Below, piece after piece: positions 22,796-33,443 of a stretch of DNA of 64,000 bases. Numbering within the stretch: position 1 is the first letter of the stretch; the number at the start of each line of letters is the position of its first letter. The notes under the pieces were generated by a model. The model had not been told where the DNA came from. It made no database searches and saw only the letters and a list, made by a program, of their open reading frames with translations. The position numbers were made by a program, and so were the translations under genes. This DNA is from Hedera helix (taxonomy: Eukaryota > Streptophyta > Magnoliopsida > Apiales > Araliaceae): the NCBI GenBank assembly GCA_947179155.2, contig OX359283.1:9347764-9411763 (forward strand), written 5' to 3'.

Positions 22796-22993
22796 CTTAT
22801 AAACAACAACACAATAATCCTCTATTAACGTTAATCTAACAATTACATAATAACTTTTAAATAACACATAAATTGTTGACTTTTACATCCCCTACATTTC
22901 CTACTTTCCTCTTCTTAAACTCGATTTGAGTTGCATACTCCTACCTAGTTTTGTACTAAGGTTTTTCCCTCACCTATAGTCTTAAACCTTTCA

Positions 22994-23005
22994 GCTCTGA
23001 TACCA
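22994..23005 (-). other. Element B primer-binding site (tRNA-iMet)
   Basis: GCTCTGATACCA on the plus strand is the exact complement of the tRNA-iMet primer site. It is three bases from the LTR edge at 23009. Confidence 0.85.
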
Positions 23006-23008
23006 CCC

Positions 23009-25472
23009 TGTGATGCCCCCAAATTTAGGTTCCTAGAATCTCGAATTTGGGGCTCACAATTCATATATTCTAACTTCATTTACCACTATTCAAAAGTATT
23101 TTTAATATATATTAAATCCATTAAGGTTCAACATAATACAAAAGATATCTAATAAACCCCCAGGGTCATTAACCTTTATATACATACAATGTTACTAGGA
23201 TACATATTGCACATCTACATCCACAAAATATATTTAAAACTACTAGCGAGGGACATTTCACCATTTCTTCACTCCAACATCATTCCTTTGCCTTTGTCTT
23301 TCTTATTTATACTCTCAGGTTTAGCATCTTTGTCTGCATCACATTAATTAGGCAAGAATGAGCAACTGAAGTACTCAGCAAGTATAATGAATTGAATAAT
23401 AGTGCAACATGAGGAAAAAGAATTTATAACAATAACGTAACATGATCTCAATTCAAATGGAAGAAAAGAACTGATGCAATTATCTTTTAAAACATGATAA
23501 ATGAGAATTATACTGAGGGTCACAAGACCATTGAACATAGGTTAGTCAGTGGTAACACTGATAACTTGTAGGTGTCATAAAGACCATAAAACCTTAAACT
23601 CGTACTCAAGGTGATCGGCATCTCGTACCTATGATTTTGCACATCATATTGCCGCATACCACGGAATCTCAGAATTTAAAGCATTCGACAAACTATATCC
23701 CCTGGAACGGGGTTGTTCATCTCAGTTTTTAGGAGTCCGTACCCAAAACAATTGGGTTTGGCTCAGCATTTAACAATAAACAGTAATTTGAAATTCAGTT
23801 GTATCAAAAGTCTAGCCGAACAAATGGCATAGATTCATAATCATCAACTCGTTAATTAACAATTATGATTCGTTATGGATAACATTTAAGAATGAATGTG
23901 AGTAACGACAGAAATTTTCAAAATTTTATTGAACAGTCTATAACATCAACTGTAATCAATATTCAAGAAAGTGGAATAGCTATAAAATTTAGAGAGTATA
24001 ACTCAATTGAGACTTTAATATTTAATATATGAAAAATGGTTCAAGATTAGGGCTTAGGAAACTTGTCTCGATGTCCGATTACTAAATTAACAGCTAATCA
24101 TCCTTTCTTGGACTACCTATAATCATAACATAATCAAATAATAATAATTTAGTAATCTATGATATTAATTTATATAATTAATATCACTCACAATATAATT
24201 ATTCTACCCATCGGATCTATATTGATGTTTACAATTAATTATAGCCTAATTTGGTTATTTAATTTAATTACTCACTTTTAATCCTCATATATAAAATACT
24301 TAATTATTAATTGGAATTATTCTTCAAAATTGAAAATTTGTTAAATTTGATTTATAAAATATTTTTATATTTTTTTTTCTGATTTTATATATTTTTTATA
24401 TAATTTTTATCAATTTTAAAACATTTATTTTAATTAAATTAAATTCCAATGGCATTTTCGTAATTATCTTGAAAAATCAGACCAGTGGCAAAATTGTAAA
24501 TAATTCGAACTCGATCGGCCGCGCATGGCGCGCGGTTCCCTCCCTGCCAGCCAATCGACGTTGTTTGCTTCATTCGGGAAAATTGGTCGCCGCGCATGGC
24601 GCGGCTTATTCCCTTTCGCCCCGAAACGACGCCGTTTAATTCCTGTTCTGGAAAAAAAATACGGCCTTAAAATTTTTTCTTCTTTTTCCCACATTAACAG
24701 TAGCCAGCAACAAAGGTTTTACACCAATTTTTGATCTTATTTTCCACACCATAACCACTCTAAACATAATATAATCCATCAATACACATCTAAAAATTAT
24801 ATAGAACAATTATATAATTATTTACTAATTTTTCACTAAATTATTTTATCTCCAAAAATACAAAAATAATTCAAATAAAATTAGTGTTATACCTTCCTTA
24901 GGCTTGAATTCCTTCCTTTGAAGCTTGTTAAACACTTTGATGGCACTGAAATTTCCCTTACTTGGTAGTGATGGTGATTCCTGTGGTGGTAATGGTGGTG
25001 GTGGTAAGAGAAAGGAAGATAAAGATAGTATGGTTATGTTTGGTGTTTTGTTTGTTTTTATTTTTTTATTCTTTGCACGTACATATATAAGCATCAAGTA
25101 TGGTTTAATTTGATTTAAGTGTTTGTTTCCAAGTCCACCGACTTAGCTAATGCGGGAAAAGTCATGCATAATTGCTAAAATAATACATTACGTAGTTATT
25201 TCGGGTAAAAATATTTTATATAATGTATATATAATATTTATTTTAATTCACTAAAATTCATAAAATACTTTATAAATAATATTCATATATTTTTAGGATA
25301 CTTTACTTGATATATTTTGTACACGCATAAGAACATGCATGTAATTATATGAGGTCTTTATACCTCCAAAATTAATAAAATAATACACATAATTTAATAA
25401 AATTAAAAAATTTCACGTTTCAACTTTGTTACATATACATTACGTAAACCTCCAAGTATTTTATATTATTAC

Positions 25473-25544
<72 letters not shown>

Positions 25545-26178
25545 GAATTATAATAATTTCTTTTACATACATAATTCACAAAAATATTAAATCTCATAAA
25601 AATAGAAATAATACTATTTTACATAAACACAAATTATCTTATTAAAAATAAGAATTATTCATATTTATTTATTATTATTTTTCACTATTTCATTTATTTT
25701 ATATAAACTATACAATATAATTTTGCATAATTTATATGATTATTAATCTTTCCTTAACAAATTTTTATCCTCGTATATAAATTATATTTTTAGCCTTATA
25801 TAATTTATATAATTATAAATTTCAATATATTTAATTTCATTTCCTTATGTAAAATATATAATTTATTACTATATATTTTATATAATTAATTGTTCTTCTT
25901 AAAATTCCCAAAATTCCCCATAATTATTAATTAATCTATAATTAATAATTTGACCTTATTAATTTTCTCATTAACTTTTTATTTTATTTAGGATTAATTT
26001 CTAATATTAATCCCTTTTTTATTGACATAATTCATTTAAAATTTATAACCATACAATAGAATATATTTATACATAATTAATTTACACAATTCACATTACC
26101 TACCAAGTTTGAATAATTAAAATACACACATTTTATTTATTTAAACTTTTTACACTTCGTAATATCCTAGATATTTTA
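23009..26178 (-). mobile_element. Element B 5' LTR
   Basis: The LTR starts TGTGATGCCCCC and ends GATATTTTA, a decayed GATATTACA, directly before GGCGT (26179-26183). Length is about 3.17 kb. It gives the uninterrupted version of the LTR that A broke on the other side. Contents are module 1 at 23352-23382, modules 3 and 2 at 23612-23725, the GC-rich palindrome module at about 24520-24640, and a long (TA)n run at 25478-25542. No coding sequence is visible. Confidence 0.9.
25478..25542. repeat. (TA)n microsatellite in the element B 5' LTR
   Basis: About 32 TA units in a row. The matching part of the 3' LTR copy has been deleted. Confidence 0.95.
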
Positions 26179-27249
26179 GGCGTTGTACTGTAGAAACATT
26201 TTTCAATTTTCTAATTTTTGACAGTTTTCACACTTTTGATTCAAACCTTGATAAAATGAAATCTGCACATCCAAATGACACAAAATCAATGTTGATGTGT
26301 TCCTAACTTTTTGTTTTATAACATTTCATGGATCGATCACATTTTTGAAAATGTTTAACACAAAATTTAAAGATTGAACCACATAGCGTTTAAAAATAAC
26401 CTCATTTATGGTAAAAGCCATAACTCCTCTGTTTTTCAATATTTTTGAAAGCTTCAAGTTGGGTTTTCTTTAAAATTTATAACTTTCTAGTCATAAAAAT
26501 CTATTTTCCAACTTGTACATTTCAAATTACAATATTAAACATTACATGCTTAGTTAAGATTTTACCGGTAAAGTTTGATATAAAAATTTCTTCTACTTTT
26601 AAGCATAACACACATACGAAAACATGATTTAAACACGTCAAACAATGAATATACATATATTACATAGTTTAAGACTTTTAGACCATCAAAACAAGTTTTG
26701 ATCAGTTAAAAATATATTTTAATCGTTCAAAATCTATCTAGACTACCAAAATAAAATATAGAAGGGTTGGAGCACTTTTAAATCTTGATGACATGTGTGC
26801 TCTTCTTCTTCTCCTACCAAAGTATGAAATGAGGCTTTGTGTCATCTACCAAGCTTTTACTCTAGCAATTTCTCACAACTTACAAGTGTGTTCTCTCTTT
26901 TCTCTTTCAAAAGCTCTCTCTTTTTCTCTCTAGTGCTCTAGAAAATGACCAAACAAACTCATCTAAGGTGTGGAGCACTCTATTATAGAGTCTCCTTAAT
27001 TACCATCAACTCTCCCTAATTCACCAACATAGCCAAATTAGTGCTAATTAGGATACTATTTGATGGATGGACATGTTGAATGACTAAATGATTGACTAGA
27101 GTGGTTGAGCAACCTTGTCCTTCAAGAGATTTTCCAAGAAACCTCATGCAACACTTCGCCCCCTTGTGGGGCCCCTTGTAGCTGGCCAAAATGGGATTTA
27201 ATCCCCCATTTTTGGTTTATTTTTAATGCATTTATATACAATATTTACA

Positions 27250-27290
<41 letters not shown>

Positions 27291-27493
27291 GTTGACCAAT
27301 TTTAACTTTGATTTGGGCTCCAGATTGGACTCTAGAATTTAATATATTGGACTCAATTTAATTAACACATTGAGCTAACATTAAATAACTTATGTTACAT
27401 TTAATTAAAACAAGCATTGGACTTATTTAATTAATTATATGGACTAAGGTTTAATTGATTACATGGACTACTAGGTAAATTAATTTTGTTTCA
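26179..27493 (-). mobile_element. Element D 3' LTR, right fragment
   Basis: It begins with GGCGT, the second half of the B target duplication, and continues the D LTR exactly where 5619 left off: TGTACTGTAGAAAC here against TGTACTGCGAAAAT at 30900. It matches the D 5' LTR until about 27096 and then carries U3 sequence that the 5' copy lacks. I place the end at TTTCA (27493) before a pyrimidine tract, which gives a TG start on the minus strand. The TATA box of this copy (about 26980-26990) has lost one base. A (TA)n run is at 27252-27288. Confidence 0.7.
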
Positions 27494-27528
27494 TCTTTTT
27501 ACTTCTTTTTTTTTTTTTTTTTTTTTTG
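27494..27528 (-). other. Possible element D polypurine tract
   Basis: The plus strand is a pure pyrimidine run apart from one A (TCTTTTTACTTC followed by about 23 T). On the minus strand this is A/G-rich and lies directly upstream of the proposed LTR start. The poly(T) may have grown as a microsatellite, so the assignment is tentative. Confidence 0.45.
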
Positions 27529-27823
27529 TAACTTGAGCAATTTAAACTAAAGTACAAGTATTCATCTCGACCCATATAAACATAAACGGAAATGCATATG
27601 TATTCATATGTTAAAACTATAGTGCATACCACTTTTACATCATAAGCATACTACTATAAATGTTACGATCCCTGAAACACTACAAAAGATGGGATCTAAC
27701 CATAATCATATTCCACAACTTCCTAGAATTGGGATTTACATCATACTAACCCTCTATAAAAAAAATAAAAGTTGGGTTTTTACTACATCTATATACAAAC
27801 AACATAAATAAATAAATCTACTA
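27529..27823 (-). mobile_element. Element D internal region, non-coding part
   Basis: About 300 bases between the polypurine tract and the extra ORF. Nothing coding is visible, and there is no trace of gag or pol. Confidence 0.6.
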
Positions 27824-28587
27824 CTAATGACTGTGCATCCCTCGATGAACCGCGCCATCGTACTCCTCATCACTCATAGCCATTACCACGCTCCTGCAGA
27901 TAGTGTGCATGGACTGACCCTCCTCTGTTGGGTAGTAGTACACCCTACTCTGGAACCTACCAAAAGAAGAACGATAGACATAGCTAAGCCTATCAATCCT
28001 CACCCTCTTCTCACGGACCTCGTCCTCTAGCTCCAGCATCTACCTATGAACTGCATCTCTCTAGACCTCCATCTCGATCCTATCCTCCATAGCCTATTGC
28101 CAATGGCCTTTAATCTCTTCCTTCTCTACCTGTGTTTGCTGAATCTTCAGCTCAGTTGCTGCTAATCTAGCCTCCACCTCATCCATCTTCTCTTTCAGCA
28201 ACGTGTTATCACCGGAGAACTGATACGCTGCATCCCTATACTGGTTCTCCGTACGCTGGTGGGTATGATTATGCTCTTCCAAGTACTAAACCTTATCCTC
28301 CAGTTCATCATTCCTCGTAGTCAGTGAGTTAATAATGTCACTGGCAGTAGTGCCCATGTCATCAGCATACTCAGCGGCTCCTCGTCCTCAGATTCCTCAG
28401 ACTCGGCCTCATCCTCACTGTATGGCCTCAAAACTCCACCCCAGACGGGCTCCTCACGGTTTTCCTCCTCTAGATCAGACTCATGCTCCTCTATCGGTGT
28501 AGCCACTAGCTGTTGTGCCGTATCCATATGGATATCAGTGTAAATCACCTCCTCGGCAGCATGACTAGACTGTCCAATTTCCATCAT
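27824..28587 (-). pseudogene. Element D: extra ORF (acidic, coiled-coil), sole coding remnant
   Basis: On the minus strand the frame starts MMEIGQSSHAAEE and has a strongly acidic section (EEHESDLEEENREEP, EDEAESEESEDEEP). After a shift of frame near 28385 it continues as DDMGTTASDIINSL, a coiled-coil stretch (NTLLKEKMDEVEARLAATELK) and the end EDEVREKRVRIDRLSYVY ... EEGQSMH ... DEEYDGAVHRGM. Layout and C-terminal pattern match the extra ORF of B at 22043-22795. Three TAG stops follow the frame shift, at about 28286, 28091 and 28040. D has no gag or pol, so this is the only protein it ever shows. Function unknown. Confidence 0.7.
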
Positions 28588-28814
28588 CCTATATCATAAA
28601 AACAAACACATGTTAGTACAGCAATAAAATATATTCATTGATGAAATGAAATGATATTTTATCATGTACATCTCAACTCAATGGATTCCCTCAATCCACC
28701 TTCAAAAATACACAACATGATGAATATCCCCAATTCATCTCCTAACGCACTCGATATGAGTTTAGTACTAAAGTTATATCCTAGGTTTCGTCATCCTAAC
28801 GTTTCTAACCTACA

Positions 28815-28826
28815 GCTCTAATACCA
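28815..28826 (-). other. Element D primer-binding site (tRNA-iMet type)
   Basis: GCTCTAATACCA on the plus strand differs by one base from the exact complement, and the LTR starts three bases later at 28830. Confidence 0.75.
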
Positions 28827-29391
28827 ACCTGTGACGACCCCAAATTCGAGTTCCATAACCTCGGGTTTGGTTCTCTACTGTACAATACTTACTAACAATT
28901 AAATATATAAATTGCATTTAAACTTCGCGGAATAATACAAAAAGGTTCCTTATAAAAAGGCTATAATCCCAAGGTCGATTAACATTAATATAAACATTAA
29001 CATATCTTAAGGGAATACAAAAGATTTACAAAAGAAATTACATATAAGTAATTAATCTAGCATGCATCAAGCAAATCTACGCTTTGGCTTTTCCTTTGCC
29101 TTTGTCTGGTTTAGAACATTCTGGCTTAGCTGAAATAAGTCATGATATAGCAAGAATGAGCAACCAAATAGCTCAGCAAGTTTAAGAACCAATAGCATAA
29201 GATATATCATGATGAAAGGGAAATTAACTTTAGGGTTTTCAACAATAGATAACAACTGTGAAATAAATCAAGAATCAATTTATCATTATAAGAACGGATT
29301 AACTCTTTACTGTTGAGTGGTCTTTAAGGACAATGAACTACTATTAAGGTAGAACAGACATTTATATATATCTGACTCCTCGAAAAAACTA

Positions 29392-29510
29392 GTACTCGAG
29401 GGGGATCAGCCTCTTGTGCCATATGTATATGCATAACATTCAGACATCTTGCGCAAATTCGGTTTATCGACAGATAAAAATACCCCTTATTTAGGGTTGT
29501 TCATTCTTAG
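29392..29510 (-). promoter_or_regulatory. LTR stem-loop modules 3 and 2 (element D)
   Basis: At 29392-29420 GTACTCGAGG...GGATCAG-CCTC keeps a GAGG/CCTC stem. At 29483-29510 CCCT-TATTT-AGGG is followed by TTGTTCATTCTTAG. Both sit at nearly the same distance from the LTR edge as in element B. Confidence 0.5.
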
Positions 29511-30039
29511 GCTTACTATAAGGATCTGCACCAACCAATAGTTTGGAAAAACTTTTAAAATATTCAATTTGATGAATTTAAACATACATTCTCTAGCCGA
29601 AACAATTAGTATAGATCTTCTTAAACAGTTCTTGAATTAATGAATGATAACATTTGCAAAAGCACTATGTGCGAATACAATATCAATAATAATGTGGAAT
29701 AATTTTAGATAATTAATCCACTTTAAACTCTGTCAAATAACTACGAGTGTAGATACTTGCTCAATAATAATTGAATTACTCAATGTAAATAAAGTTGAAG
29801 AAAACTTGCAACAATAAATACAAGTTAGGGCTAAGAAGAACTTGCCTCATGCGTAGTCTACGGCTAACCAATTTAATTTAATATTTCTTGAACGGACCTA
29901 ACAATTAATCAATTTGATCTGAAATTAGTATCATATACATATTTGTATGATAACCTTATAACTCTTACGAACCACATAATTATATAATTACGTATATATA
30001 AACACTTAAGAAATATTATCACTACTTGATAATATTTTA

Positions 30040-30710
30040 AACACATAAAATCTATATTAATTATTTAATATAGTTCATACACTTATCTAATATTATTAGC
30101 AATTTAATAATATTTTATTAGTCTTACAAAATTATTAATCATTTAATAATATTTTATTAATCACTTAATATTATTTATCATTTAATAATATTTTATCAAT
30201 CTTATAATATTATTAATCATTTAATAATATTTTATTCATCTTCTAATATTATTAACCATTTAATAATATTTTATTATTTATCTAATATTATTAATCATTT
30301 AATAATATTTGATGGACTTCTAATATTATTAATCATTTAATAATATTTTATGGACTTCTAATATTATTAATTATTTAATAATATTTTATTAATTATCTAA
30401 TATTAATAATATTTTAATAATATTTTACTAATTATCTAATATTATTAATTATTTAATAATATTTTATTAAGTATCTAATATTATAAATCCTTTAATAATA
30501 TTTTATTTTTTTGTTAATATTATTAATCATTTAATAATATTTATTTATTTATCTAATATTACTAACAATTTAATAATATTTTATTGACTTTATAATATTA
30601 TTATACATTTAACAATATTTTAATGATTTTCTATTATTATTATATTAATAATAATATTTTATTAATTTAATTATATTATTAACCATTTAATAATATTTAT
30701 CCTCTTTTAC
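30040..30710. repeat. AT-rich hairpin array with ~39-bp period (D 5' LTR)
   Basis: Tandem units with AATATTATTAA and TTAATAATATT arms, spacing near 39 bp with some shorter units. Matches the array at 4745-5390 but with differences in unit number. Confidence 0.85.
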
Positions 30711-31702
30711 ATATTAAATCAACTATCTTTAATTTTAAAAATACATTTATTGTGTCCAAAAAAAATAAAGTAATTTTTAGAATATTTTTCATTTTCTGAC
30801 CCGGACCTGACTCGACCCGACTCGGATTTTAATTTCTTCCTAAAACAGTGCACAACGCCCCAACGCAGTGTTTTATACTACAACAATGCGCCCAGGCGCT
30901 GTACTGCGAAAATATTTTCCAATCTTTTAATTTTTGACAGTTTTGACACTTTTGATTTAAACATTGATAAAATGAAATCTACACATCCAAATGACACAAA
31001 ATCACTGTTGATGTGTTCCTAACTTCTTGTTTGACAACATTTCATGGTTTGATCATATTTTTGAAAACGTTTAACACAAAATTTAAATATCGAACCACCT
31101 AGGTTTAAAAACGATCTCATTTGCGGTAAAAGCCATAACTCCTTTGCTTTCCAATATTTTTGAAAGCTTCAAGTTGAGCTTTCTTTAAAACTCATATATG
31201 TAACTTTCTAGGCAAAAAAATCTATTTTCCAACATGTACATTTTAAACTATAATATTAAACATCACATGCTTAGTTAGGGTTTTACCGGTAAAGTTCGAT
31301 ATAAACATTTCTTCTACTTTTAAGCATAACACGCGTACTAAAACATGATTTAAACACATCAAACCATGAATATACATATATTACATAGTTTAAGACTTTT
31401 AGACCATCAAAACGAGTTTTGATCGGTTAAAAATTTATTTTAACCATTCAAAATCTATCTAGACTATAAAAGTAAAATATAGAAGGGTTGGAGCACTTTT
31501 AAATCTTGATGACTTGTGTGCTCTTCTTCTTCTCTTACCAAAGTATGAAATGAGGCTTTGTGTCATCCACTAGGCTCTTACTCTAGCAATTTCTCACAAT
31601 TCACAAGTGTGTTATCTCTTTTCTCTTTCAAAAGCTCTCTCTTTTTCTCTCTAGTGCTATAGAAAATGACCAAACAAACTCATCTAAGATGTGGAGTACT
31701 CT

Positions 31703-31709
31703 ATTTATA
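31703..31709 (-). promoter_or_regulatory. Putative TATA box of the element D LTR
   Basis: The minus strand reads CTCTATAAATAGAG, a TATA box inside a short palindrome. An AG-rich leader-like stretch (CACTAGAGAGAAAAAGAGAG) follows. Confidence 0.6.
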
Positions 31710-31824
31710 GAGTCTCCTTAATTACCATCAACTCTCCATAATTCACCAACATAGTCAAATTAGCGCTAATTAGGATACTATTTGATGGATGAACATGTTG
31801 AATGACTAAGTGATTAACTAGAGT

Positions 31825-32069
31825 GAATTTACAGTGAATTTATCCACAAAATTCTAAAATTTAAAGTAAAATAAAACCTAAATTTTTTAAAAATTCTCTC
31901 AAAATTTACTCACCCCCCAAACTTAAAACAAACATTGTTCTCAATGTATAAAGTGAAAGAATTTAAGAACAAATGACTCCCCTGAATATGTAGTATTTTT
32001 TTCCTTATCTGCTAAGCTTAAGTGTATTGACATAAACCTGAAACGAAATAAAAACAAAATATTAAAACA

Positions 32070-32142
<73 letters not shown>

Positions 32143-32241
32143 CTACTACTAAAAAGAAAAAAATTACTAAAAATAAAAATAAAAATAAAAAAACTAAAAC
32201 TAAAACTAAAACTTGGGTTGTCTCCCAATAAGCGCTTGTTT
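31825..32241 (-). mobile_element. Element E internal spacer
   Basis: From the D junction onward the sequence is A/T-rich and related, in reverse orientation, to 35680-35870. It contains the phrase CACCCCCCAAACTTAAAAC and an (AAT)n run at about 32072-32140. An ORF through the microsatellite encodes only low-complexity residues and is not a gene. Confidence 0.6.
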
Positions 32242-32586
32242 TTAAGTCTTAGCTTGACTACTAATTTTTCTTTCAATCAAGCTTAATCGCAAAAAGAATA
32301 AAAAAAATCCAAGCCTCCTCTTAGCTTTCTCTTTGATCTCCATGGCATTTATGTAACACTGCAGACTACCCCCAAACTTGAATTCATCCAAGTTGTTCAA
32401 CTTGCCTTCACCTAGGTCGATTCGAATATATTCCTCCAAATTATGAAACTTTTGCACAATTGGCATAGGTGACACAATCAAAATCTGTTTAGAACTATTA
32501 TAATCCAAAGCGTGATCATCCTTATCATTCCCTTCCTCTAATTCTGCTCCTCTTTTTCTCAACCTCATCATCGTCTTCCACAACAA
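32242..32586 (-). pseudogene. Element E: unidentified ORF remnant
   Basis: A 114-codon minus-strand frame begins MLWKTMMRLRKRG and contains a more protein-like middle (VSPMPIVQKFHNLEEYIR, then DLGEGKLNNLDEFKFGGSL). It lies directly downstream of a gag remnant and is followed by the spacer. I do not recognise it. It may be noncoding sequence that happens to be open, or the remains of a second gene of a non-autonomous element. Confidence 0.3.
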
Positions 32587-32589
32587 GAT

Positions 32590-33290
32590 ATGGCATTTTT
32601 AAATTTCTTCCACCACCCTCTTAAAACTCCTTGCCACTTTCTAATGCTCACACTAGTCTTTACCTTCCTCCTCAAGATTTATCTCTGTACTACTAGGTAA
32701 AATATTGTGAAAGCAACTGTTGACTACATTGACAAGTTGTTCACTCCGAATCTCCATATTTTGCATTGATTCTTCATTGCTTTGAATGCTCATCTCGGAT
32801 CGCTCTATAGCCTCAATAACGATTTTCTCCAAATTTAAAATTTTCTCTTATTGTGATGGAGGTTGTTGATATGAGAATTCGTATGATTGAGGTTGATATG
32901 AAAATTCTAACATGTATGAAAGTTCTGGAGCAAAATTTTCTTGATTATTCATTCTCATCTCAATTTACTCAAAAAACCTATCAAGAATTTTTTCCAAATT
33001 AGATTTCTCCTCTTGTTGCTATGGAGGTGGGTATTGAAAATCTTGATGATATGATATTTCTAAAGCATAGAATTGGTATTGATTGTTGTTATTCCATGAA
33101 TAATTCGGATAATACTACCAACCCGGATGATAATAGTTTGGGGTATAACTATATTGTTGTTGATTGTAGGTATTCTGAAAAAGATTGATTTCCATAGCGT
33201 CAATTTTTCTTTCAAGATCCGCAAATTGTGCATTCCATTGGTTAACTAGTTCTGCTACACTTAGTTGAATCATCCTCTCAGAATATCATT
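32590..33290 (-). pseudogene. Element E: C-terminal part of an Athila-like Gag
   Basis: The minus strand encodes, with scattered stops, QLSVAELVNQWNAQFADLE, NYYHPGW, YPNYSWNNNNQYQ, LEKILDRFFE and NNQENFAP, then NEESMQNMEIRSEQL. This is the same order as in the intact Gag of element F (PGVRNHPNFSWSNN, LEELLTRYIS, NNQDIAIRNLATQ). The capsid part is missing and no pol follows. E is therefore a deleted, non-autonomous relative of Athila-type elements. At least three stops interrupt it. Confidence 0.65.
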
Positions 33291-33415
33291 GATAATTAAA
33301 TGCAGTAATCGTACTTGAAAAAGAAATAAAATAAAATAAAATAAACAAAAATATACAAGTTTAAATTAAAACTAATTTCACTAAAACTAATATTGACAAA
33401 AATTATTAAATTAAT

Positions 33416-33433
33416 TCGACAGCAACGATGCCA
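33416..33433 (-). other. Element E primer-binding site (tRNA-Asp type, decayed)
   Basis: The plus strand TCGACAGCAACGATGCCA matches 13 of 18 bases of the site in element F (TCCCCGGCAACGGCGCCA at 63032-63049). It is followed by AAAAACTT, as in F. Confidence 0.6.
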
Positions 33434-33443
33434 AAAACTTATT

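Larger units (their letters stand above)
28830..31824 (-). mobile_element. Element D 5' LTR, truncated at its outer end
   Basis: It starts TGTGACGACCCC and can be followed against both fragments of the 3' LTR. Contents are module 1 at 29150-29180, modules 3 and 2 at 29392-29510, the hairpin array at 30040-30710, a GC-rich stretch at 30797-30905, and a TATA box at 31703-31709. At about 31824 it stops matching D and changes to E-family sequence. About 385 bp of U3 is therefore missing relative to the 3' copy. No coding sequence is visible. Confidence 0.85.

Noticed and set aside
31941..32276. ORF of 111 codons on the minus strand with a long Ile run
   Set aside because: It is translated from an (AAT)n microsatellite and A-rich flanks; low complexity, no protein character.
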